From the NCBI RefSeq assembly GCF_030272615.1, contig NC_081408.1, positions 308,276,450 to 308,340,449 on the forward strand: a stretch of DNA of 64,000 nt. The letters are read 5' to 3'. Source of the stretch: Cryptomeria japonica (Eukaryota > Streptophyta > Pinopsida > Cupressales > Cupressaceae). Both the position numbers and the translations under genes were made by a program. Numbering within the stretch: the first letter of the stretch is position 1; each line of letters starts with the position of its first letter. Of this stretch, positions 13,243 to 24,552 are shown piece after piece. Below the pieces are notes generated by a model. The model did not search any database. It was not told the DNA's origin and worked only from the letters and a program-made list of their open reading frames with translations.

Positions 13243-15520
13243 TGTTGGCAATTGTTGTCACTGATGTCAACTAGGTCAAGCAGTTGCAAATTGCAGAAGA
13301 ATCGCATAACATGAAGGTTACCGATTGGATTGTAGAATAATTACATAACACGATGGTTATGTAGGTTATCGCTTTAGGGTGTGCATAACATGAAGGTTCT
13401 GCAACCCTCGCCAGTTCGCAGCATGAACAAGTGAGGAGCGAATGATCTTGCGAGCGCATGGGATAAGTGGCAACCCCTGCCATCCCACAACAGTAATCAG
13501 CAAGGCTAAAGTTATCATGCGGGCATGCGGGATAAGAGTATTGAGGGGCCTCCACCATCCCGTGGCTGGTACTATTGAAGGAAATGTAACCTAGTGGATG
13601 TGCGGGTTAAGGGAATGGTGGGCCCCCGCCATTCCATGGCTGGAATGAGTGCACAAAGTATGACCTTGCGGGCTCATGGGAAAAGCCATTTAACTACCCA
13701 CTATTCTGCAGCAGGTTTTGCTGAAGGAAATGGAATCTGGTCGGACTGCAGGGAGAAGACTTTTGACCACCCATTATCCCGTAGTTGGAATTGCTGAAGG
13801 AAATGGCATCCAGCGGGCACGCAAGGTAAGAAGACAAGGTGAACAAGGATGTATCTCGTTGTTTCGTGACCTCCAAAGGTGAATAAAGTGGAATCCAACA
13901 AGCATGCGTGGTAAAGGTGTCCTACTATTTCATGACTTCCATGGGTGAACCAAATGGCATCTAACAAGTGCACGTAAATGACCTGTTGGCATCCCGCCAT
14001 TCCGCGACATGCAAAGTGGGAACAATGAGAGACCCATCGGGAGCACGGGGTAACCAGAAGATGGCTTTTGCAGACATGTTGGCAACCCGATTGACTGAAG
14101 GGTCCACATGGATGTTGACTGAGTTTGACTCGACAATGTGGCATGTATGAAGCGAATCAGAAGGGCACCTGTTGAAAGGATGGAATGTCATTTTGTCGAC
14201 AGTGTTGAAGTTTTTGACCAAGTTTGCAACCACATTTCCATGTCTATAAGGAAGATGAATTGCATGGTGGTTGACCAAACTTGACCAAGTGATCTGGATG
14301 ATGAAAATGAAGACATGTGAATTACAGGTGGTCGAACATAAATGTTGAAATGCTGAAGTCGATGTTGGCGGTGTTTTTGCATTCAAATGAGGTAGTTGTT
14401 GATCCTTTCTAGGTAGGTCGACATAATGCATTAATGGTGAATCAGTTGTAGATATTTGAAGGGTTCAAGGTGATCAATAGAGAAAAAATCAAATATGTTA
14501 GACAAATTGAGGTTGCTAAATATAGCAATCCAATACAAAGAACATTCAGAAAAACAGAGAAGTGTCATTTAATGCAGATGGTCGATCCAAGAAAACAAAT
14601 CAAACCTGCTACAAATCAGATCTCTGAGGGACAAAAATAATTCAATTTTAAATGCAGATTTGGAAGGAAAACATTCTTTGAGGAAGAGTTGATTATACAG
14701 GGTAGCTAATGTGATTTGACTAAGGTAGTTGGCGAAGACAGAGATATAGGTGGAAATAGAAAATGCTCAACCTAATTTCGTATGCACAGTTGATAAAAAA
14801 AAGGGGGGGAGTGAGTTGTCACCAAGGGAAGTGGGAAAAGTTGCAGAAGTGGAAAGTAAGAGATAGAGGAGGAAATAGAAAAATCTCAACCGGATTTCGC
14901 ATGAGTAGTTGATGAAAAACGAGTGAGCTGGTGCTAAGACAGTGAAAAAGGTTGTAGAAGAAAAAAGGGAGAGAATAGAGAACAAAGAGCATTTAGTAAG
15001 GTGGAGTAGAGACAAAGAGAAGAAGATAATAAAATGGAGGCATAAGATAAAATAGAAGAAGAACATCAGCAGACGAAGATATTCATTCTCAAGGTGTGAG
15101 AAATTTATAAGTGTTACAAAACACATTTGTAACAAGGTTTTTCACTGCGTTGTAAAAATTTGATATTATTGTATTTCTCTGAGTGGGTGCTCAGAGTAGG
15201 GGTAAGTACTCAAAATCATTAGGGGTTTGTGCTCCTTGAGTTGGTGCTCAAAATTATCAGGGGTTGGTGCCCTAAACATATTGTACAAGTGTTTTTATTT
15301 GTGAGGTTGAATTGGAGTAGTAGACTCTAGCAACTATTCTTACTGAGGTTTTTCCCACATTGGGTTTTCCTCGTAAATCCTTGTGTTGTGTGATTTGTCT
15401 TTGTGTGTGTATGTGTTTCTTCTATTTGCATTATCTTTTGTGTATGCACATTTATATTTAAATTTTTAAATATCACAGATTCAGCCCCCCCCCGCTCTCA
15501 GTGACCACTTGTGTTCATCA
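13243..15520 (+). mobile_element. Long solo LTR with repeat array, TSD AGTTG
   Basis: It starts TGTTGGCAATTG and ends GTTCATCA, flanked by AGTTG at 13238-13242 and 15521-15525. At 2278 bp it is about twice the length of the other copia-like LTRs here. It contains a CpG-rich array of degenerate units (13390-14100). Close to the 3' end it has the 'tttttcccacattgggttttcctcg' type block that also precedes the ends of the other TGTTGG LTRs. A run of nine C at 15485-15493 resembles the C-run before the end of the LTRs at 28884 and 60099. No coding sequence is supported. Confidence 0.85.
13390..14100 (+). repeat. Degenerate CpG-rich repeat array in the LTR
   Basis: Roughly eight diverged units of about 70-95 nt. 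Each has a GGGCATGCGGGATAAG-like word followed by a CCATTCCGTGGCTGG-like word. Clear examples of the second word are near 13480, 13556, 13649, 13778 and 14000. Spacing and identity drift along the array. It lies in the promoter-side half of the LTR, so a regulatory role is possible. Confidence 0.6.
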
Positions 15521-15606
15521 AGTTGAAATATCAAGGGGGTCCCAACATGAATGAGGTAAATGACATTGTTGGTGTGTTCATGGACATCTTTTCAAAGTCA
15601 AAGTAG

Positions 15607-17985
15607 TTTCAAGTATATATTTCATTTTGTGTAGTCTTTCTTCTTTCATATAAATGTAATAAATCAAGTTAAGTTGATATTTATTATTGTGGGGTGGAGT
15701 TTCCCCACTTAACTTGTAACTAGTAGTTAGTTATAGTTTAGATCTAAGTCACCCATTTTTGGCTTCAATTGAATTGTTTTGGATCCACAATTATAGGGTT
15801 CTTAGTTAGTTATTCATAGTTGGTTTTGAAAAAAAAAAGGGTTATAAATCATGTTGATTACAACAATCTTATACATTTTTAGCATGGATATTCTACTATA
15901 ATTTTTTTATGATTTTGTAATATTTTGACATCAAAGGATCATGCCTATTTTTTTGTGAATGACTTTCTAATCTTGGTGATGATATACTTTATGTTATTTG
16001 TCTAAGTTGAATAATTTGGTGAAATTTATGATTTATTGTGCTTCTACATAAAGTTGTGTCTCAAATCTACACATTGTATATGGTGATTTGATTGTATGTA
16101 GCTTGAAGAATCTATTATTGAATTTCCTTTGATGATTGCATCGATGTTTTCTATGATTGTTTGAATATTGATTGTTACAATATTACTTTCTTGATTCATC
16201 TAACCATTCAAATATGATAAAAAGAATGGAATTTTTTACTATCCATTTGATTTAAAATTTATTTGATCTCTATACTAATCACCTTTTCATAATCTTTGAA
16301 TTAAGAAACTTAGATTTTATTTTTTAGTGCAACTGAAAGTTTTAAATTTTCTTAATTTACATCATATGCATGAGAAATGTTTAAAGATCTGATTTTAGAT
16401 TTTTAAATGATACATGTAATGATAGATTTGTGATTTTGAAGATATTGAATCAATGATTTTTCATGAAATATGAGATTATAATATTTCGGGAGTTTAGTTT
16501 ACTAGCAAATTCCCCTTGTTAAATTGATTATGTAGACCACTCGGCTATCCAGCACAGTCAAGACCTAACTATAAACAAACATTGGAGTAGGATTTCGTTC
16601 TTTTCAAGAGAAGTAAGTGATTTGTTATTTTCCTAGAGTCATGTTAACCACACCGTCATTAGGTTCAACATTTGTTGACGATGAATTTGAGTGGAGATTG
16701 ATGTTGATTGGTAATGAATCAAAGGTAGTGAAGAAGGATATTGCAATTTATAAAATTAAATTTTAATTCGATATATTATACTCTTGAATAGATTAATTGT
16801 TGCTAATGAATAAATACATAATGTTATTTTTTTTAATCGTTTTTGTGATATGTATATGTTTTGGCTTTTAATTCTAATGATCTAATAAGACTCTTGGGAT
16901 TAGATATGCATCAAACAATGCTATTGGTGATTTTATACATGTTCATCTTGTTCCAAAATCTAATTCTTCTTCTAGTTCTAATACTTCATCCCCTCTTGAT
17001 TCTCTTTCTAAAAATCTAATTAATATAAATTATTTTTTTGGCTCTACTCAAGAGCTTATGAAATATTAAATCTTTGCTCATCTTAGTGAAGAAAAAGCAA
17101 AAGTTTCTAAACATATAATAATTGTTCAATGTTTCTAATATACCTTGACCTCCAAGTTATTATATTTAATTTTTTTATTATTTCTTTTAACATCATTTTG
17201 GCTACTATTTTTCACATGGTAGCCCACACATATAATACTCAAAGAAATAAACAAATTACTTATATTCCTATTTCTCTTCCCACTTCCTCTCATATCCTAT
17301 TATCCACTCTTTATGTATCATAAAAGAATCTTGGAGACTGTGATCTTATTAAGCAACATTGTGTTACTCCTACCAAAATCTCTTTATGATCTTGTTCAAA
17401 CTTCTCTTACATATCATGGTATGCCTTAGGAGGGTCTATTTGTGTTATCTTGTGCTAAGAAAAGTGAAGTAATTGTCTTGTTTCATTGCATTAGATCAAA
17501 TACCACTAATATTATTTTCCAAAAACATGAATTTCCTCCTTTAGAGATTCAGAATCAATATGAACCTATTCTAACTATTATCACTATTAGTAGTATTAGT
17601 ATCAAGCATACTCTTATTATATTATAGTTTTTATCTCAATATTTCTAATTGCCTCTTGATTTGGACCTCATTATATTTCCCACTATGGTATATGTGACGC
17701 TGAGAGAATTTCATACAACCTTCTTCTTGGTAATAATTTAAATACATGCCGTGGGTATATTAGTATAAAAAATTTATTAGTATATCAAATTTTATTATGG
17801 AAATATTACATATATAGTAAAATATAATCTAAATCCCTTTTAGTGGTGATATAAAGTAAATTTTGGTTAACAACCTAGTTCTTCTTCAACACACCACATT
17901 TTAATTCCTTCTTCAACTCCAAATATAGTTACATCATCATCAACTCCTATCAATGATGTCATTGATAACTATATTTATTTGTGTA
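15607..17985. other. AT-rich DNA with short broken frames, no gene called
   Basis: A TGTGGGGTGG...CCCCAC hairpin-like stretch near 15690 could mark an old LTR start. Short frames at 17129-17323 and 17442-17627, and a serine-rich stretch near 16960-17040, have weak coding character and could be fragments of an old element. I recognise no domain. The giant-LTR element inserted at the right end of this stretch. Confidence 0.4.
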
Positions 17986-17990
17986 CATAT
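17986..17990. repeat. Target-site duplication CATAT, left copy
   Basis: CATAT directly precedes the 5' LTR and recurs at 47108-47112 directly after the 3' LTR. Sequence identity between the two LTR copies stops at exactly these points on both sides. Confidence 0.85.
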
Positions 17991-18399
17991 TATTGTCACT
18001 ATTTAAAAAATGGGTATTCTTTTCCCATAATTGGCTAAGTTTTTGAAAATTTTGAGTCTGTATGCCCTGGTTGCTTCAAAACTGTTTTAAGTCTAAAGGG
18101 GTTTGGGGTTTAGGTTTTAATCGCTTTAATGTCTGATAAAAACCCTTTGGCTTCTAATTCTACGTTACTTTATTCATTTAAGTGATGGGTCCCTTAGTCA
18201 TGCGAGTGTCCCCCCATTGTTATTTGCCTAGGCGGTCATTTAATACTTGTAAAATTTTACGCCTATCTCATATGCCTTTTCCTAATGTTTGTCGGGCCCC
18301 GTAAGTATCATGCAACTCTTAGATAAATTTATGACTTTCGCTACTTTGTTGGGCGGAGTTGTTAGTGTGTTAGCCTTTGCAAAATAGTGAAAGGCATAA

Positions 18400-19815
18400 G
18401 CAGGCCTAACCGGGTACACTGGCAGCCAGCTTAACGAGACTCCATCTCGTTTTGAATCCAACGGCTCGCGTTGATTCGCAGCCGAAATAAGCATGCAAGT
18501 TACCTATCGCGAAATAGCGAAAAGGTTTGGTGGGACCCAGTGGTGAGGACTTCTCCCTAGGCTAAAAGGCGATCAGGTTTGAAAGAGATCAACGACACAT
18601 GTTGATTCGCGGTCGGGAGATGCTCGCAGTTTATTAATCGCAAAGTAGCGAAAAGGTGGTGGGTCGCGCTAAAGATGGCAATGAAGATGCTAGGTCCAGC
18701 TGGTGATGACAGAGCAGTGATGAGGCACTCAGTTGGTGGTTCGTAGTAGGCTTGGGCAAGGTTGTCAAAAAAGGAATAAACAACAAGTAGGTTCTTGAGA
18801 TTTGACGGCTCGCGTGGATTCGCGAAGGTAAGATGCTAGTGAATTAAAGCCTGGGAAATGGCGAAAAGGCTGGTGGGCCCAAAGGCAAGGCCAGGCATGA
18901 AGTTAAAAGCCGATCAACTCTATTTTGATCCAACGGTTCTCGTGGTTTCGTGGCTGCAAGCTGAACAAAGATTAATGTTCGCAAAATGGTGAAAGACAGG
19001 TGGAAATCACATGAAGGCATGACGTGGCATGACAGCTGGTACATTTCGTAAGGTTTGATAGTGATGTGTCGAATGCCACGTAATTCTGAAGGGTAGTTGA
19101 GGGCCCGCCTAGGCGTAACCGGTAGTTATGTGGGATAGTGAAGTAATACACATGGCTGACTCAGAACTGAACCCGAAGGAGCTTCCAGAGCTAATGGTCA
19201 ATTGCCATGTGGCATTTGTTAACTGGAGAACAAGGAAGGGGTAAGTGATTTCCAAATAAAGGGCCCACTTAAAAGATTCGAAAGTTGTTAAAAGGTATCC
19301 ATCACAAGGTCGATCCAACAGTTTTTGTTGTTTCGTGCCCCAAAGATGCCCGCGGCTTAACCTCTGTGAAATGGCAAAAACCGCTACCTAATGAAGATGA
19401 AGTGCGGTTAATTAGTGAGGTTGACAGTCCTAGTTAGAGTTAAAGATCGGGCGATTTGAGCTTGATCTGATGGTTCACGTGGCTTCGTGAAAGAAAAGTG
19501 TTCGAGGGTTAAAGCCCACAAAGTGGCGAAAAGGAGGTAGGGCCCGACACTAACGCAGTGAGCTCAAGCGGAAAATAAAGACCGATCAAGTTCCATCCGA
19601 TCAGATGGCTAGCATGGCTTCACTGGGTTAAAGTGCACGTTGGCTACCATCTGTGAAATAGCGAAAGGATTTCTAGCCCATTGCCAGATGAGGAAAGGTA
19701 AAAGGGTAAAGGCAGTGCAAGTTTTATTTGATCTAGTGGTTGGCATGACTTCGCTAGATGAACATGCAAGGGTGTTATGCTCTGTGAAATGGTGAAAGAG
19801 CGAAAAGAAAATACA
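18400..19815 (+). repeat. Degenerate repeat array in LTR, upstream of the LTR gene
   Basis: At least eight diverged units repeat two linked words. The first is like GATCCAACGGCTCGCGTGG followed by TTCG. About 40-60 nt later comes one like GCGAAATGGCGAAAAGG, usually followed by a GGGCCC-like word. Examples begin near 18440, 18570, 18800, 18930, 19310, 19460, 19600 and 19720. Spacing is irregular (100-350 nt). The same array is in the 3' LTR. It is strikingly richer in CpG than the rest of the LTR, and a regulatory function is an inference. Confidence 0.65.
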
Positions 19816-19825
19816 CAGACATGTT

Positions 19826-20089
19826 ATGACCCATTGGAGTGAAATTTTTGAATTCTTCCATGAATTCAATTTTGAAGGGACGGCTGAAGCATGCGGTATC
19901 AATGTCACAGTTAAGAGCCTAATTATCGTATATGGTCTCACATCAATTAAATGAAGGCATCATTTCAAAGAGCTGTTGCGAAAAGGTGGGTGCAGAGAAG
20001 ATTTCTTCAAGCCAAGAACAGGTTTTCTTGTATTTTTGCTTGACAATTACTTGACAGTTTGTTTGAATTGGGGTTTTGTTCTGTTATAG
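19826..20089 (+). pseudogene. Short conserved upstream frame in 5' LTR (copy 1)
   Basis: An 87-codon frame starting ATGACC. It is open in the 3' LTR copy (42267-42530) but broken here by a TGA at about codon 43. It is in the same frame as the large downstream frame but separated from it by several stops in about 45 nt. It may be a separate small protein, an upstream frame or the first exon of the large gene. I recognise no domain; the motif LRKGGC and a hydrophobic C-terminus are visible. Confidence 0.35.
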
Positions 20090-20134
20090 AATTGTTGTGG
20101 TTAGTGATTAAGTTACTTGGATAGTATTATTGAG

Positions 20135-21460
20135 ATGGCACCTAAAAGGGAGTTCTTAGGGAAAGTTAATTACCATGAGAGGGCAATTTGTGATGATTTC
20201 TTGGAACAGTTAACCATGTCAACTAATGTGGCAGCTAAGGTTAAAGAGTTGGTGCCAAAAGCTCCCCGCCGGAGAATAGAAGAAGGATTGTACAACAAAG
20301 GCAATTGGCTGAGAGACCCGCAGATAGGGTTGTTTGGGTTGGGTTTACTCAAGGTCAGATTCAGTATGAGACACTCCCCAACCCCAATGAACAGTATTTG
20401 GGAGTTGGATGTAGGCAAATTGGTGGTCCCTGGAGTGTTCATGGATGTGGATCTCCTAACTCAAATTGCACACAACTATGACCCCATTACAAAGAGTGTT
20501 AGGGACATAAATGGAAAAACCCTCATTGAAATAAATGATGAGGTGTTTAGAAATATATTTGGGCTCAGTGAAGTGTCCAATTATTTGGAACCCATCAATT
20601 TTAAATCATTGCCTCAGGTTTACAATGCACAGAGGAATCATCTTAGGAATGGGCCTCTTAAAGAATTCTTTGTTAAAGTAGGCGGATTAACTATTGTAGG
20701 ACCTAATACCATGGAGCCTTTCTCCTTAAATCTGTTCACTCTTAGAGCCAAGGGATTATACTGGTCACTCTGCCAGATTTTTGAAGAGGATGTTGAAGCA
20801 AACATGCCAACTCATTACATGTTAATGATTGCTCAAATTTTAAATCATTCTCTAGCAGTGACATTTGATTATGCCCCCTATATTATTGATGCCATCCATG
20901 AAGGCTTGATAGGGATAAAGAATGGAAAAGTGGATAGGCCTTTTGGATGGTACTCCCTCCTCATGCACCTATTTATATTCAAGGGTGGTGATTACTTTGC
21001 AAATGGAATGGATTTAGTGAAAGAAAAGGATGGAGAGAAGATGCCAGTTCAGTTATGGAGCATAGTTTTGTCTTGGGACAGAGAAGATGCTAGTTACTTG
21101 AGGTTTGATAAGTGCTTTGCATCCAAGATCAAGACTCTTTTGTGCTCAGAGAATCCAAGAGTCCTTGAAGCTCTTTTGGAGTTCCTTAGGCTAAAGGAGT
21201 TTGCTGAACATATCAAAATTGTCCACAATTGGGGTGATATGTACTTATACCCCGTTTCCACAGTTTTCAGAGTGTATGGTTTCAGAGGCACTCCATTTTT
21301 GTTGCCATATCAGGTCCCACTAAAAGTAGGAATTACAGAAGTCCTCAGGCAAATTGGAAGTGTGCAAGAGGCAGAGCTAACAGGTAGAGGTAAAGGGACC
21401 ATTTTCCCTACAATAAGTATAGCACATCAGTTTGTAATAAATAAAGGGGGTTGGAAGTGA
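20135..21460 (+). CDS. LTR-encoded unknown protein, N-terminal part, 441 aa
   Basis: I take the ATG at 20135 (MAPKREF) because the six codons before it begin with a non-ATG TTG. The 441 codons are uninterrupted and read like a folded globular protein, with WELDVGKLVVPGVF near residues 90-105, an EINDEVFRNIFGLSE block and a FGWYSLLMHLF block. No zinc finger, protease, RT or integrase motif is visible and I do not recognise the family. A loose resemblance to plant mobile-domain or transposase-associated proteins of retroelements is only a guess. The frame continues past the TGA at 21458 with coding character for another 26 codons to a Met at 21539. The TGA is shared by both LTR copies, so it predates insertion. 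Known families of extra frames in Tat elements lie outside LTRs. Confidence 0.6.
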   Translation: MAPKREFLGKVNYHERAICDDFLEQLTMSTNVAAKVKELVPKAPRRRIEEGLYNKGNWLRDPQIGLFGLGLLKVRFSMRHSPTPMNSIWELDVGKLVVPGVFMDVDLLTQIAHNYDPITKSVRDINGKTLIEINDEVFRNIFGLSEVSNYLEPINFKSLPQVYNAQRNHLRNGPLKEFFVKVGGLTIVGPNTMEPFSLNLFTLRAKGLYWSLCQIFEEDVEANMPTHYMLMIAQILNHSLAVTFDYAPYIIDAIHEGLIGIKNGKVDRPFGWYSLLMHLFIFKGGDYFANGMDLVKEKDGEKMPVQLWSIVLSWDREDASYLRFDKCFASKIKTLLCSENPRVLEALLEFLRLKEFAEHIKIVHNWGDMYLYPVSTVFRVYGFRGTPFLLPYQVPLKVGITEVLRQIGSVQEAELTGRGKGTIFPTISIAHQFVINKGGWK

Positions 21461-21538
21461 TTTGAATATTTCCTTCAACTCTACCATTTATCAACTGTAG
21501 TATCAAGGTGTACTGGCCCTAAATATTTCTTCAACAAC

Positions 21539-23751
21539 ATGTTCAGAAAAAGGGCAGTATGCAGAGGCAGACCTCACCAATTCAAATTCCCTGAATACCT
21601 CATCAGGAATGTGTTTGATTTGGATGAGCAAGAGCTAAGGAAAGAAAAGTGGGTGGCCTATAAGAAGGCCCTAGATTTTGTTCACCAATTCGACACCAGC
21701 TATGACCCCTTGTCTAGTTTCCATCCCTTTGAAGAAAAGGCAAAATTCTTAATTATTTGTTTTGAAGATGTAATGCAGAAATTGAAAGAGAAGAGGGAGG
21801 CAGTGATTAAAAATAACCCTAAGAAGGCAAGATTGGTTTTAACTAGGTCTACATTTGCCAAAGTAATCCCTCCAGTTGATTATGTGCTACATAAAAAGTC
21901 CAAATATAGTGTGCTAGTGCCAACAACAAGGGAGCCTTCTACTTCAAGAGGGAAGAGGAAAATACAAGATGTCATTGACATTAAGGACTCCCCAAAGAAG
22001 CAAAGGGTGTGAAAGGAAGTGCAATCTGATGAGCCCTTGTATTCCCCATCTCAATCTCCTATTCATATAGGAGATGAACAGGAAGCAGCTGAGAAACTGT
22101 TACAATTAGGCAGTCTTGGGGACATAGCCTACACCTATGATGAAGTAGAAGAGGGAATGTCGAAAGAGCCCCTGAATGCTGAGATGAACATAACCACTAA
22201 TAAGTTCAAAGGCCAGGAGCTAGATCTTGATATTAAACAAACCAGTGAGGATTTCTTGGCTAATAGCAACTTTGTCACATCAAGAGATTTCATGCAACTT
22301 GTGTGTAAGTAGAATATTGATCAGTTTAATGCTAGATGTGAGAAGAGGAAGAGTAAGCAACCCCATAAGGATCCGGTTGTAGTGGAGGAAGAAATAAGGC
22401 AAGAAATGGTCACCGAGTTCAAGACCATCACTCCTGAGCAAGGAAGAGACATGGTAGCAAAGTTTGGTGTAATCATTCTCCCTAAATGGTATATAGCAGA
22501 TGCCTTGGTTTTAGAGGCAGTAAGGAAGGAGACCAAGCCAAAAGGAGTCACCTTCAACAAGGATAATGTTGTCCTTGTCATGTGGTCTCTAAAAAGAGAT
22601 GAAAAGAGAAAGAAAAAGGACACCCCAGGATCAAGCTACTTTGGAGGTATGATAGTGAAAAGAGTACAAAGCACTAGGGTGGTGGAGGCTTCTAGCATAG
22701 TCCTAGAGATTGCAAATTTCAGTGTTTCAGTGGCAGAGAAAGAAGCAAAGGAAAAGGCAGATCTCCAAGCTAAGTTGGGGACAGTTTTAAAAGCTTACAA
22801 CAATGCCAAGGAGGAGGTAATGGGTAAAGATAGCATCATTGCCAAGTTGAAAAGCCAGTTGGCAGGACAATACCATCAAGGTGAGTACTCAACATTTATG
22901 ATTGCTTCTTCTCCTACACAGCCTCCACCTACTAGCCTATAATTGAATTCCCACCATCTCCAGTACCTTCTAGTTCCCAATCGGTTGAGATCACTCCCCA
23001 TGAATTGGAGAAGCTAAAACAGGCCCAAGCCCTGTTTGTAAAGAAATATGAAGAGAGAGTGAGGGCTACAATTTTGAGTTTTGCTAACACCATAGGGTCC
23101 TCATTAATGTACAACAACATGAGAAAAATTTTGGACATATGGAATGAGCTAAATGGAGACAAGGTTGTTCTAATGCCTATTTTTGACAAGTGGAAACCCA
23201 GAGAGAAGGATCTAGAACTTATTTGTGTATCTTATGAAGAGGCAGGGGCTGGCCCCATTATGAAATCCACTTCTGACATAACAAAGGATCTAGCAAAGTA
23301 AACAGAAGGAGTAGATAATGCAGATAGAAAGATCAACTTGTACAAGAAAGAGTACATTGATCAAGTATTTGAATTACTCCCAAGGGGTTTTGGCAGTCCA
23401 ACTCAATTGAAGGACAAACAAATATGGCTTAATGAATTAGAAGCCAACCTATCATTAATAATAAAAGGAATCATTAATATAGATGATACTTCCTTATTTG
23501 TCAAAATAATTGAGGAGATAGAGAAAATCAAATCACACTATGGTTTTCTAAATTCAAAGGTCAACAAAATGAGAAACTCTTGGAAAAGATTAGCCAAGAT
23601 GAAGGGAAAAGTGATTAACTTCTTGTGGCCTGTTGATGATGTATACCAGGAGTGGACAAGAAAGTATACGGTGCTTGATGTACTATAGTTAGAAGAGGCT
23701 GCAACAGAACAACAAGAAGAGGAAGCCGCAGATGTTAAAAAGGACTTGTAA
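21539..23751 (+). pseudogene. LTR-encoded unknown protein, C-terminal part (copy 1)
   Basis: This continues the frame of the preceding entry. It has a first block with acidic and basic stretches, a basic nuclear-localisation-like patch (about 21950-22010, GKRKIQ and PKKQR), an acidic middle, then a long charged helical segment likely to form coiled coil (about 22720-22870). After a proline/serine linker there is a second helical domain ending in an acidic tail. Stops interrupt it at 22016 (TGA), 22312 (TAG), 23301 (TAA) and 23688 (TAG). One base is missing near 22937 relative to the 3' LTR copy, which stays in one frame there. Most stops differ between the copies, so they arose after insertion. 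Function unknown; DNA or nucleocapsid binding is speculation. Confidence 0.5.
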
Positions 23752-24545
23752 CCACTTCTTGGAAAAGATGGTTGTTTGTAACAAACTTTCTTTTGAAAGG
23801 TCTGAAGCTTGTTTGCATCCATGTTATTATAAATGGATACTAGGACTTCTAAAAAATGAACGCAAGAAATTGTAAGAAAACATTGCAGGAATTTATCTGA
23901 GCTTTCCTTAAGTCTTATGGAGAACATTTAAGTGTCTTGTAATATTTTCTGAATTAATATCAATATACAGACCATCAACCTTGAGCCTAGAATATGTGTT
24001 GTCTTCAAATGTGCTTGCAAATGTTTGTTTTTTTCAATCTGAGTAATCTAGGGTTATTCATTTGAATATGGATTGTAAGGCAATCTTAAATAGATGTGTT
24101 TCTTAGCTTTTCTCTTCAGGAGTGGAATTAAATATGCAGGAATCATTTCTATCAGTAAATTCCTTGTGGGAGACTTTGAATTTGATGAATGCTATCTAGT
24201 TGTGATGAGGGTAAATTATTATGTATGTTAGGCATATGTGGGATTTTATAGAAGCCGAAGTGATGGGATGAATGGAGATATTTAATTGTGAGATTATTGT
24301 TTGAACTTAGATGACTTTGTGGCCTGGATAAGACACTGGTATCTATTTGTGGTTATCTTTTACATATCTTGTAGGTCGATACTAAATATGAGCATAAGCT
24401 TTATTTCTTTATTTCAGTTAATTTTGAGGCGATAAGATCCACTGGTTTTTGGACAATGGTTACTGTGGATTTTGTTTAAAAGTGTGAAAGAATTCACCTA
24501 AGGTATACCCACCTAAACTTTGGATAAGTTCAAAGTGTAGAAGGT
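23752..24545 (+). other. Non-coding 3' part of the 5' LTR
   Basis: AT-rich with no frame. A polyadenylation-like stretch (AATTAATATCAATATACAG, about 23952-23970) follows the end of the long frame. It would be a natural 3' end for a transcript of the LTR gene. Confidence 0.45.
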
Positions 24546-24552
24546 TATAAAA
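24546..24552 (+). promoter_or_regulatory. TATA box near the end of the 5' LTR
   Basis: TATAAAA sits in AAGGTTATAAAACC, followed about 25-30 nt later by a pyrimidine-rich start region. It is conserved in the 3' LTR at 46990-46996. If this is the genomic promoter, R plus U5 is only about 85-90 nt. The whole LTR gene would then belong to U3, at the 3' end of the genomic RNA. Confidence 0.55.

Larger units (their letters stand above)
9907..15606 (+). pseudogene. Decayed gag-like reading frame split by two solo LTRs
   Basis: Coding-like pieces occur at 9907-10314, at about 10530-10740 (proline/serine-rich), at 12228-12440 and at 13150-13242 plus 15526-15606. The two large interruptions are both solo LTRs with perfect 5-bp TSDs. 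At the second one the frame reads straight across the empty site, with one TSD copy, for about thirty codons to a TAG at 15604-15606. The first piece has a tyrosine- and charge-rich region, and the middle is proline-rich. The arrangement resembles a retroelement gag, but I see no zinc knuckle, protease or RT, and I do not recognise the family. Several frameshifts and stops make it non-functional. Confidence 0.4.

Noticed and set aside
13694-14431. Overlapping frames of 147 and 156 residues on the minus strand
   Set aside because: They fall in the degenerate CpG-rich array of a solo LTR and follow its repeat pattern, with no domain.
17129-17627. Short frames as a possible viral or retroelement gene
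   Set aside because: No motif I can name; they are AT-rich and broken.
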